From an uncultured Prevotella sp. (GTDB lineage Bacteria; Bacteroidota; Bacteroidia; Bacteroidales; Bacteroidaceae), in assembly GCA_900548195.1 (NCBI GenBank), contig URJQ01000062.1:1-17527 (forward strand): DNA of 17,527 bases, written 5' to 3'. Under the pieces are notes generated by a model. The model had not been told where the DNA came from, ran no database searches, and worked only from the letters and a program-made list of their open reading frames with translations. Positions within the stretch are counted from its first letter, which is position 1. Each line of letters begins with the position of its first letter. This document shows positions 7,770 to 14,444 of this stretch, piece after piece. Made by a program: the position numbers and the translations under genes.

Positions 7770-10304
7770 ATGTCTGATGAAATGACCATAAACCCAGAAC
7801 TTGATTTGGCTTGGAAAATAATTGCCAATACAGATACTCACCTATTTCTTACAGGAAAAGCAGGTACAGGTAAGACAACTTTCCTCAGGAAACTGAGGAC
7901 TGATGTGCCTAAAAGGATGATTGTAGTAGCCCCAACAGGTATTGCGGCTATCAATGCTGAAGGTGTGACAATACATTCCTTTTTTCAATTGCCTTTCGGT
8001 CCACAATTGCCAGGAACACAGTATTCTGGGAATAAACGCTATGCTTTCAGACGACAAAAGCTTAGACTTATTCGTTCGGTTGATCTCATCGTGATTGATG
8101 AAATATCAATGGTGCGTGCTGATCTTCTTGATGCCATAGATTCAGTGTTACGTCAATATCGTTACAGGTCTCGCCCTTTTGGTGGTGTTCAGATGCTTAT
8201 GATAGGAGATATGCAACAGTTGGCTCCTGTAGCTCGTGAAGATGAATGGAGCATCTTACGTCAATATTATGATACGCCATATTTCTTTTCAAGTAAAGTT
8301 TTACAACAGACAGACTTTGTAACTGTAGAGTTGCAACATGTATATAGACAGAGTGATCCGTTTTTTTTAAACTTATTGAATAAGGTTAGAACGAATTCTG
8401 CCGATGCCTCAACGCTTCAGGCTCTCAATCAGCGTTATATTCCTAATTTTAATCCTGCAAAGGAAGATGGGTATATACGCCTTGTGACTCATAATAATCA
8501 AGCTGATAGTATCAATCAGCGTGAGCTTGATGCATTGACTACGGCTCCATACCATTACCAAGCAAAGATAGATGGAGATTTTCCGGAACTGTCTTTCCCG
8601 ACGGATGAGGTTCTTACGCTTAAATGTGGTGCGCAAGTAATGTTCATTAAGAATGATTCTTCACCTTCAAAGCGTTATTATAATGGCATGATTGGCGAAG
8701 TTGTCGATCTCACAGAGAAGACAGTTAATGTGCGACCTTCTAATGGCGAATCTGTGATAGAAGTGCAACCAGAAGAATGGACTAATGTAAAATATGAAAT
8801 TGATGAGAAAACTCGTGAAATAAAAGAGGTCGTTGTAGGAAAATTTGTGCAGCAGCCTCTTAAACCGGCTTGGGCCATCACCGTGCATAAGTCACAGGGG
8901 TTGACATTTGAACGTGCCATAATAGATGTTCAACATAGTTTCGCCCATGGACAGACCTATGTAGCATTGTCACGTTGTAAAACCTTAGAGGGAATGGTAT
9001 TGGCTAATCCTATTCCGCAATATGCTATAATCAATGACCGAACAGTCGAGTCTTTCTGCAATGATCCACGTCACCAGAGTCCCGATGAAAAGCGTTTAGA
9101 GCAAATGCAACGTCAGTTTTTGCTTCGTACAGTTGCAGACCTTTTCTCTTTTATGCATTTAAGGTACGGTTTCAATGACTTGGAACGACTTCTACGTGAG
9201 CATTTCTATAGTCTGTATCCAAAGCAGTATAACGATTGGAAGGCTATGTCATTGAAGTTCAAACAGAGAGTAGAAGATGTAGCAATGAGGTTTCATCAAC
9301 AGTATCAGAATATCATAATGACTGATCCTGACTATCTTAATTCTGAACTTTTACAGGAGCGTATAAAGAAAGGTGCTGGGTATTTTGAAACTCAATTGTG
9401 CGACGCGTATAATCTTCTACGTACTACTCATATGCCAATAGATAATCAGACAATATCAGATAGACTTGAGAATATCTTGCAAACATTCAGCGATGGTATT
9501 AACCTGAAACTGAGTTTGATGCACTATGTTGTCAAAGAGGGACTTCATCTTCAGGACTATCTCAAATATAAAGCTAAGGCTTCACTTGATGATGATGCTT
9601 CTGACGGTAGAAAAAATGGAAAAGAGAAGGGGAGTGGTGTCAACCTTAGTGATGCGCCTGCAGGATTCCGTAAGCGTGAAAAGAAAGAGAAGAAGGTGCG
9701 ATTGGTTGTGGAAATACCTACGGAAGTTCTTCATAAAGAACTCTTCACTGAGTTGACACAGTGGCGTAAAGCAGAAGCAGAAAAACTTGGGCGCCCTGCT
9801 TTCTTTGTAATGACACAGAAATCGCTAATGGGAGTTGTAAATCTTTTACCGTCAGACAATGCAGAATTGGAGAGTATTCCAGGGATTGGTAGTAAATTTA
9901 TGGAAAAGTACTCGCAGGTTGTACTGCATATTGTATCGGAAGCGGTAAGCAAATACGGCTATGATAAACCTGAGAAAAAGATGGTGGAAGTACGTACGAT
10001 GAAACAAGAGGAGAAAGAACAGCGTGCTCTTGAGATGTATCAATCAGGAATGCAGGTGGAAGAAATCGCTTTAGAGTTTATGGTAACCGAGAGTACTGTC
10101 TATCATTATCTTCAGCCTTCCGTCTTGTCAGGCCTGTTGCCTTTGAATCATCTTTTTGAGCAAAACAAAATAGATGCTGTAAATAGATGCTTGTCAGAGC
10201 ATCCTAATGCTTCTGCTAAGGATATAAAGGATATCCTTGGTAAAGATTATAATTATGGTATTATCAATTGCTGCCGTGCTTTGATTGTAAAGAATGAAAT
10301 TTAG
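7770..10304 (+). CDS. RecD/PIF1-type superfamily 1 helicase with HRDC and C-terminal helix-turn-helix domains
   Basis: Probable ATP-dependent DNA helicase (COG0507-like) of 844 residues. Domains in order: AAA-type motor with Walker A GKAGTGKTT (residues 29-37) and Walker B LIVIDEISM (106-114, Asp110-Glu111); a QQLAPV-type motif near 150; a UvrD_C_2-like segment with TVHKSQGLTFERA (about 372) and YVALSRCK (about 397); a middle region of unknown role (about 430-620); a Lys-rich linker (about 610-645); an HRDC domain (about 650-730, ending in IPGIGSKFMEKY); and an HTH_40-like domain (about 745-844; EEIALEFMVTESTVYHYL). Helicase motifs appear intact, so it should be active, and HRDC and HTH parts suggest targeting to particular DNA structures. 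Start is ATG 7770; Met5 (7782) is an alternative. It may share transcription with the DUF3078 gene. Its cellular role is not known to me. Confidence 0.88.
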   Translation: MSDEMTINPELDLAWKIIANTDTHLFLTGKAGTGKTTFLRKLRTDVPKRMIVVAPTGIAAINAEGVTIHSFFQLPFGPQLPGTQYSGNKRYAFRRQKLRLIRSVDLIVIDEISMVRADLLDAIDSVLRQYRYRSRPFGGVQMLMIGDMQQLAPVAREDEWSILRQYYDTPYFFSSKVLQQTDFVTVELQHVYRQSDPFFLNLLNKVRTNSADASTLQALNQRYIPNFNPAKEDGYIRLVTHNNQADSINQRELDALTTAPYHYQAKIDGDFPELSFPTDEVLTLKCGAQVMFIKNDSSPSKRYYNGMIGEVVDLTEKTVNVRPSNGESVIEVQPEEWTNVKYEIDEKTREIKEVVVGKFVQQPLKPAWAITVHKSQGLTFERAIIDVQHSFAHGQTYVALSRCKTLEGMVLANPIPQYAIINDRTVESFCNDPRHQSPDEKRLEQMQRQFLLRTVADLFSFMHLRYGFNDLERLLREHFYSLYPKQYNDWKAMSLKFKQRVEDVAMRFHQQYQNIIMTDPDYLNSELLQERIKKGAGYFETQLCDAYNLLRTTHMPIDNQTISDRLENILQTFSDGINLKLSLMHYVVKEGLHLQDYLKYKAKASLDDDASDGRKNGKEKGSGVNLSDAPAGFRKREKKEKKVRLVVEIPTEVLHKELFTELTQWRKAEAEKLGRPAFFVMTQKSLMGVVNLLPSDNAELESIPGIGSKFMEKYSQVVLHIVSEAVSKYGYDKPEKKMVEVRTMKQEEKEQRALEMYQSGMQVEEIALEFMVTESTVYHYLQPSVLSGLLPLNHLFEQNKIDAVNRCLSEHPNASAKDIKDILGKDYNYGIINCCRALIVKNEI

Positions 10305-10369
10305 GTACTTGCTGATTTCTGCATATTATTGTTGGCAACGTATATGAATCGGTGCTTTTGCATTCTTGT

Positions 10370-10437
10370 AAATTTAGATAAGGCTTGACAAGGTAAACCA
10401 TCTTCTGTGCCCCAATATAGGTTGAAATTTAGATAAG
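10370..10437. repeat. Pair of 13-bp direct repeats downstream of the helicase gene
   Basis: AAATTTAGATAAG occurs at 10370-10382 and again at 10425-10437, each preceded by TTG (with a 1-nt difference in spacing). The copies lie 55 bp apart in the non-coding gap between the convergent helicase and RidA genes. They may be the remains of a small duplication; no function is apparent. Confidence 0.45.
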
Positions 10438-10452
10438 AATTTCTCCTTTTTA

Positions 10453-10521
10453 AAAAAAACAATAGAGATAAATATAAAATCAGATTGATTCCGATTCTAT
10501 ATTTATCTCTATTGTTATTTT
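10453..10521. terminator. Strong bidirectional terminator between convergent genes
   Basis: A 19-bp perfect inverted repeat (10458-10476 with 10498-10516; core AACAATAGAGATAAATATA) continues after one mismatch on each side: outer A-run with T-run (10453-10456 with 10518-10521) and inner AATC/GATT (10478-10481 with 10493-10496). It has T-rich 3' flanks in both directions: TTGTTATTTTG on plus and TTGTTTTTTTT on minus. It sits between the ends of the helicase gene (10304, plus) and the RidA gene (10582, minus). The rest of 10305-10581 holds only the direct repeats listed above. Confidence 0.85.
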
Positions 10522-10581
10522 GTCGGGTTGTCTTTTCTATAAACTGTTAGAAGAGAGATACTTCGTAATGAGCAGTAATAA

Positions 10582-11115
10582 TTACTTCACAGCGATGCAC
10601 TCAATTTCTACGCGAGCGTTCTTAGGAAGAGTCTTGACAGCAACAGCTGAACGTGCAGGGAATGGAGCCTCGAAGAACTCAGCATATACTTCGTTCATTT
10701 CAGCAAAGTCAGCCATATCAGCAAGGAAAACCCCCATCTTAACTGCGTGCTTCATATCTGTGCCAGCAGCCTCAAGGATATTCTTGATGTTTGTGAGTGA
10801 CTGGCGGGTAAGTTCCTTAATTCCACCTTCTACGAAGTTACCAGTTGCAGGGTCGATAGGGAGCTGACCTGAAATGTAGATTGTACCGTTGGCTTCAACA
10901 GCCTGGCTGTAAGGACCAATTGCAGCAGGTGCATTGGTTGTAGCGATTTGATTTTTCATATTTATGGTATTTGTTAGAGCAACAGCAGATGTTTCGCTTG
11001 TTGCTGGGTTATTAATTCTTTTCTTTGGAGCGTGGCTTCTTTTTTGTTTAGCCAACCATTGGGCTTTTCTACGTTCGTAGTCTTCCCTATGATACTCAAG
11101 ATAGTTGTCAGCCAT
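10582..11115 (-). CDS. ridA: RidA family enamine/imine deaminase with a small-protein-like N-terminal segment
   Basis: The C-terminal 125 residues (from an internal ATG at 10959) are a full-length RidA (YjgF/YER057c/UK114): a cytosolic trimer that hydrolyses reactive 2-aminoacrylate-type enamines and imines. Counted from that Met, the residues expected in the active site are present: Tyr17 (GPYSQA), Ser30 (ISGQLPID), Arg103 (PARSAV) and Glu120 (VEIEC). The frame stays open for 52 more codons to an ATG at 11115, just 3 nt after the DUF4270 stop, which suggests translational coupling from 11115. That N-terminal part (MADNYLEYHREDYERRK...) is charged and resembles small free-standing Bacteroidales proteins, as I recall. 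Either it is a true 177-residue fusion, or RidA is also started at 10959. The RidA call is certain; the start is not. Confidence 0.85.
   Translation of the reverse strand: MADNYLEYHREDYERRKAQWLAKQKRSHAPKKRINNPATSETSAVALTNTINMKNQIATTNAPAAIGPYSQAVEANGTIYISGQLPIDPATGNFVEGGIKELTRQSLTNIKNILEAAGTDMKHAVKMGVFLADMADFAEMNEVYAEFFEAPFPARSAVAVKTLPKNARVEIECIAVK
10960..11115 (-). other. N-terminal small-protein-like segment fused in frame to RidA
   Basis: These 52 codons encode a charged, probably helical segment beginning MADNYLEYHREDYERRKAQW, followed by a Lys/Arg-rich stretch and a low-complexity Ser/Thr/Ala linker. Canonical RidA does not have it. The DNA just before the internal RidA ATG (ACAAATACCATAAAT on minus) looks like an ordinary AT-rich leader, so the last few codons may once have been non-coding. 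Confidence 0.5.
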
Positions 11116-11118
11116 TTG

Positions 11119-12606
11119 TTATTTCTTAAATGTACTGTATATTACACTCATCTTGATGTTACTGTCTTTAGTAGAACCGGAAACAAGACGTGTGCTCGTC
11201 AGAGACATATCATGTGTTACACGAGTAAGAACAGACTGACCACTCACTGTAGTGTAGTTGATTTCTACAGGTATGATTATTGCTTTGTTCCAATCAGGGA
11301 ATAATCTTTCATATTCTGCATCAGTTGTACCTGGATGTGCAGTCATATAACCCTTTTTCTTGTTTGACATATATGTCAGCATGCTGGCGATGTTGCCAAA
11401 CTTATAACCGTTGGTGCTGGAATCGTATGTCGTGAGGAATGATTTGCGATAGTCAGCTACCTCTTTATTTTCAAAGAAAGAAGTGTATTCGTCAACAGGA
11501 AGAATAAGAAGAGTCTGTGGAATTGGCAACTCGTAATCTTTAAGACTGCTATTGTTCAATCGTGGGATAAATACACGAGCAGTGTTGAGAGTATCGAGTT
11601 CATGATCTTTTTCTACTTCATCTACAGGGAGTGTAAGCTTTGTGAAAAGTCCACTTGGTGTCTTCAGATAAGTGCAACTCTTGTCAGAAGCAAGACTTTC
11701 GAGGATGCTGTGGTCCTGAACGATCTGTGTTTTCTGCATAACCTCCTCTGTTCCAGAGAAACTACTCATGCCGACATATACAGTATCCTTTACGGAAGTA
11801 CTGTCTTTCTTCTGTCCGAGGTATTTGAAATATATGTTGAGTTGAGTAATGGCGATGTTAGCCATAGCTCCGACGCCATTGGTTGACTCAATGAAAAAGC
11901 CCGGGCAGACATTGTTAATGAATGAAATGGCGTTTGCGAAATACTTAGGGTTTTCATAGTACTTGCGCATTACGTATGTGCCATAGTTATTATATGTCTT
12001 TCCGTCTTTATCAGTATAAGGTTGATTGAGAGCGATGTTGATGTGCTTGTAAGCCTCATCGTCACGATTGCTTTCAGATATACTGAAATCAATGAGTGAG
12101 TATGTTACTGACTTTTGAAGTCCGTTCTCACGAATATAGCCATTCTTTCGAGGAGAGAAAGAAGAGTAATAGGTTTCCTTTTCACTCATTGGTCGTGCCA
12201 TTTCGTTGAGTGTGCACTTCATAGAAGCAGTGGAGTCACCGTATTGGTTGGCATAGAACAGGATAACTTCACAGCTGTCAGCTATAGGTTGTTTGTCTTT
12301 GTCTAACGAAACTATCTTGCTAATTTCAGGGTATTCATAGTTGTCAAGCGGGCGAAACTGTGTCATATAGTTGCCTGTAATGTATGCTCCAGTTTCTGGG
12401 TCCTTGATTTTGCCAAGGTAACCAGTACCAGACCTTGAGATGACAGAGTCTATAATCACTGTTTCTGAAGCTATGTCGAATACCTTTGCACTGACACTTA
12501 TGTTATCGTTAATGTCAGAAATAGAACTTCCTACACCTTCTGTAGTGTCATCGCAAGAAGCGAGTATCACTGAAAGCGCAAGTAAAGGTAGAAACAATCT
12601 TTTCAT
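11119..12606 (-). CDS. DUF4270 family lipoprotein
   Basis: Predicted envelope lipoprotein of 495 residues with a DUF4270 body; function unknown. The lipoprotein signal peptide is MKRLFLPLLALSVILASC with Cys18 as the lipidation site (L-A-S-C). The next residues are Asp-Asp, and acidic residues after the Cys are compatible with the Bacteroidetes signal for surface export, though the match is loose. The mature part has many Thr/Ser and beta-type stretches, including GTGYLGKIKDPETGAYITGNYMTQF (about 60-85), typical of DUF4270. It follows the glycogen-synthase-like gene by 24 nt and precedes the RidA ORF by 3 nt, so the three form an operon. The pairing with the GT5-like gene recurs in Bacteroidales, as far as I recall, often near panC/panD, which are not seen here. 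Confidence 0.85.
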   Translation of the reverse strand: MKRLFLPLLALSVILASCDDTTEGVGSSISDINDNISVSAKVFDIASETVIIDSVISRSGTGYLGKIKDPETGAYITGNYMTQFRPLDNYEYPEISKIVSLDKDKQPIADSCEVILFYANQYGDSTASMKCTLNEMARPMSEKETYYSSFSPRKNGYIRENGLQKSVTYSLIDFSISESNRDDEAYKHINIALNQPYTDKDGKTYNNYGTYVMRKYYENPKYFANAISFINNVCPGFFIESTNGVGAMANIAITQLNIYFKYLGQKKDSTSVKDTVYVGMSSFSGTEEVMQKTQIVQDHSILESLASDKSCTYLKTPSGLFTKLTLPVDEVEKDHELDTLNTARVFIPRLNNSSLKDYELPIPQTLLILPVDEYTSFFENKEVADYRKSFLTTYDSSTNGYKFGNIASMLTYMSNKKKGYMTAHPGTTDAEYERLFPDWNKAIIIPVEINYTTVSGQSVLTRVTHDMSLTSTRLVSGSTKDSNIKMSVIYSTFKK

Positions 12607-12630
12607 TAAATAATTCTTTTTGTGGAGTGT

Positions 12631-13416
12631 TTATTCGAAGAGAGAGTCGTAGAACTTATAGTAAGCATCACCGAAGTCTTCACCAGGATAGTCGAGATAT
12701 TTCGCTCCAACTTCTTCGGCCATATTTTTGTATATGCTATCGATTCCATCAGATGCAGCAATAACACCATCAGAATTGTCAATAGCAAGGCGAGTCAACT
12801 CTTCGAGTGTGAATTGATCCTTGTATTTTTCAAGGCTTTCTACAGTTATATCCTTGAATGCAATACGCTGCTTAACATCATTTTCGAAAGGAGCGTTAGG
12901 CTCTCTAGAGAAAATAGATGTGACGATCTTTGCGTTATTAACAGCTGGCTCGTCTTGATAAGCTTGCTTAATGTATAAAGGAGCAAAGTAACTCATCCAA
13001 CCTTGGCAATGGATGACGTCGGGAGACCAACGAAGTTTTTTCATCGTTTCAATGACGCCACGTGCAAAGAAAATAGCTCTCTCTGCATTGTCAGTGATAG
13101 GTTCTCCATTTTTATTCTTGAAGAAGTATTCATCATTATCGATGAAATAGACCTGAATCTTTGTCTGTGGAATGCTTGCCACCTTAATGATAAGAGGGTG
13201 GTCAGTGTCATTGATGACGATGTTCATTCCAGAGAGACGTTGTACCTCATGTAATTGTCCGCGACGCTCATTTATTTCGCCCCACTTAGGCATAAATGTG
13301 CGTATTTCACTGCCGTGGTCCTGTGCGTTCTGAGGGGCTTTTCGTCCCATGAGTGACAGCTCGGTATCGGCTACATAAGGATTAATCTCGTGGTTGATGA
13401 ACAGAATTTTCTTCAT
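12631..13416 (-). CDS. Short glycogen/starch synthase-like protein (degenerate GT5 N-terminal domain only)
   Basis: This 261-residue protein matches only the N-terminal Rossmann domain (GT5) of glycogen/starch synthases, which are normally about 450-500 residues with two domains. Recognisable parts are MKKILFINHEINPYV (1-15), EIRTFMPKWGEINERR (37-52), QVYFIDNDEYF (88-98) and DVIHCQGWMSYFAPLY (133-148). The KxGGL ADP-glucose motif expected near residues 15-22 reads VADTELS, and the HAHDW-type motif is HCQGW (His137 kept, the second His is Gln139). Synthase activity is therefore doubtful; a regulatory or structural role is possible. Bacteroidales carry a conserved short form like this, so it is not a local deletion. 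ATG 13416 is preferred: an upstream TTG at 13437 only adds seven residues (MPLHHVE) unlike the family. It leads an operon with DUF4270 and RidA. Confidence 0.82.
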   Translation of the reverse strand: MKKILFINHEINPYVADTELSLMGRKAPQNAQDHGSEIRTFMPKWGEINERRGQLHEVQRLSGMNIVINDTDHPLIIKVASIPQTKIQVYFIDNDEYFFKNKNGEPITDNAERAIFFARGVIETMKKLRWSPDVIHCQGWMSYFAPLYIKQAYQDEPAVNNAKIVTSIFSREPNAPFENDVKQRIAFKDITVESLEKYKDQFTLEELTRLAIDNSDGVIAASDGIDSIYKNMAEEVGAKYLDYPGEDFGDAYYKFYDSLFE

Positions 13417-13514
13417 TTCTACATGGTGTAATGGCAAGAAAAGAACCGCTTTTAGCGCATTATAATGTAGCGACGCTTGTCTTAGCCTGTGATTGATATC
13501 AATTTAACTGACTG

Positions 13515-13522
13515 CAAAGATA
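13515..13522 (-). promoter_or_regulatory. Putative Bacteroidetes -7 box for the GT5-like / DUF4270 / RidA operon
   Basis: The minus strand reads TATCTTTG, matching TAnnTTTG exactly, about 100 nt upstream of the ATG at 13416. A partial -33 box (GTTG, 13545-13548) lies 22 nt further upstream. Just above it, at 13570-13576 and 13588-13594, is a 7-bp inverted repeat (AATTAAC/GTTAATT) that could be an operator. The 282-nt gap 13417-13698 contains no other gene. Confidence 0.55.
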
Positions 13523-13683
13523 CAAAAAAAACAGGAAAAAATCACAACTTTCACTATTAGTTTACAGTTAATTAACGCAAACCGAATGTTAATTGTGACT
13601 TTTTCCTTGAAATATTGCCTTACGTCGGCATTTTCGATAAGAATGTTCTTGTGGATTTGTCAAGAATGGTGAGAGGTATGTTA

Positions 13684-13708
13684 ATTCGAAAACATGAGTT
13701 ATTCGAAT
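13684..13708 (-). terminator. Small hairpin over the biotin carrier stop codon
   Basis: ATTCGAA (13684-13690) pairs with TTCGAAT (13702-13708) around an 11-nt loop that includes part of the stop codon (13699-13701). The stem is short and the following sequence (TAACATACC in transcript direction) is not U-rich, so termination would be weak. Confidence 0.35.
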
Positions 13709-14112
13709 GTTACAAGAGGAGTGTTTTCCTTTACCACTTCGCCTTCCTCTACGAGGATAGCCTTGACTTTGCCATCATGCTCAGCAGTTAGATTGTTGTC
13801 CATCTTCATTGCTTCGAGGATGATGAGTGAATCACCTTCCTTCACTTCCTGTCCTACCTTAGCATTTATGCCTACGATAGTACCTGGGAGTGGAGAGCAG
13901 AGAGCATCTTGCAGGTCGTTAGCCTTGTCGTCGTTTTTCTTTGCTGGGGCTGGTTTTACCACAACTCTTTTGTGCTCTACTATAGGTTCAATTTCGCGTA
14001 TCACGCTATAGGACTCTCCATTGACAGTAACGTTGATAGTACCGTCTGCAGCTGTTTCAGTTATAGTAACAGCGTATGGATTGCCATTGATTTTATATTT
14101 ATATTCTTTCAT
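13699..14112 (-). CDS. mmdC: Biotin/lipoyl-containing carrier protein (methylmalonyl-CoA decarboxylase gamma-like subunit)
   Basis: Biotin carboxyl carrier protein of 137 residues that shuttles the carboxyl group between the carboxyltransferase (MmdA) and its partner. The layout is an N-terminal beta-rich part (residues 1-45, MKEYKYKINGNPYAVTI), a Lys/Pro/Ala-rich flexible linker (about 46-70) and a C-terminal biotinyl domain (about 72-137) with biotin site EAMKM, Lys103, and SPLPGTIV at its start. The ATG at 14112 is chosen because it follows the stop of the small upstream gene by 2 nt; a longer frame back to 14157 would overlap that gene. In known clusters of this type a membrane beta subunit follows directly, but here the next gene is the unrelated GT5-like operon. 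Confidence 0.9.
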   Translation of the reverse strand: MKEYKYKINGNPYAVTITETAADGTINVTVNGESYSVIREIEPIVEHKRVVVKPAPAKKNDDKANDLQDALCSPLPGTIVGINAKVGQEVKEGDSLIILEAMKMDNNLTAEHDGKVKAILVEEGEVVKENTPLVTFE

Positions 14113-14114
14113 AC

Positions 14115-14267
14115 TTATAGGGTTGCTCCTGTCATCTTTATTACCTTTGATGTCCATTCGGTGTTGTGATTTCTGATGGTCAGTTTTCCTGATTCATCAT
14201 CATGGAGATTGTAGCCGAGGTCATCATGAAGTGCCATTGCTATGGCTGCAAATACTTCGTTGTTCAT
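14115..14267 (-). CDS. Small OadG-tail-like protein of the methylmalonyl-CoA decarboxylase cluster
   Basis: A 50-codon frame starts with ATG at 14267 and stops with TAA at 14115-14117, 2 nt before the biotin carrier start. It encodes MNNEVFAAIAMALHDDLGYN, then LHDDESGKLTIRNHNTEWTS and KVIKMTGATL. The pattern (AAIAMALHDD, HDDESGKLTI, EWTSKV) resembles the soluble C-terminal tail of some OadG/delta-type subunits of Na+-pumping decarboxylases (PEVIAAIAAALHE..., VLTIKR..., W.SK), as I recall that family. There is no membrane segment, unlike full OadG. Tight coupling to the carrier gene and position between carboxyltransferase and carrier favour a real accessory subunit. Family assignment is inference. 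Confidence 0.75.
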   Translation of the reverse strand: MNNEVFAAIAMALHDDLGYNLHDDESGKLTIRNHNTEWTSKVIKMTGATL

Positions 14268-14369
14268 TATTTGTATTGTATATAGATTTTCACTTATCCG
14301 TATGCTAAAGTCTTGTATGGAGACTTATAAAATATAATATAGAATAAGGTGAAAATGTGAATGAACAAA

Positions 14370-14421
14370 GAAAAATGAATGGTGGAAAAATCATTCGAAT
14401 GGCGTCCACCATTCATTTTTC
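14370..14421 (-). terminator. Strong terminator-like hairpin between mmdA and the small subunit gene
   Basis: A 17-bp perfect inverted repeat pairs 14370-14386 (GAAAAATGAATGGTGGA) with 14405-14421. The 18-nt loop contains a palindrome CATTCGAATG (14392-14401). In transcript direction the stem ends in TTTTTCTTTG, a usable U tract. It starts 24 nt past the mmdA stop and lies about 100 nt before the small-subunit ATG, with no clear -7 box between, so it may act as a partial terminator within the operon. The gap 14268-14444 otherwise shows no gene. Confidence 0.75.
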
Positions 14422-14444
14422 AGTTGATTGTCATGCTTTTTTCT

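Noticed and set aside
6363..10304. AT-richer DUF3078 and helicase genes as horizontally acquired DNA
   Set aside because: The composition shift is modest, both are typical Bacteroidetes families, and no mobility genes or boundary repeats flank them.
10519..10532. TTTGTCGGGTTGTC occurring here and again near 16707
   Set aside because: One 14-nt match in 17.5 kb is about what chance gives, and the second copy is within receptor coding sequence.
13417..13437. Upstream TTG start for the GT5-like protein
   Set aside because: It adds only MPLHHVE; the family begins at MKKILF, coded from the ATG at 13416.
14113..14157. Longer biotin carrier start at 14157
   Set aside because: It would overlap the 50-residue gene in another frame; the ATG at 14112 fits the 2-nt coupling and the MKEYKYKI start.
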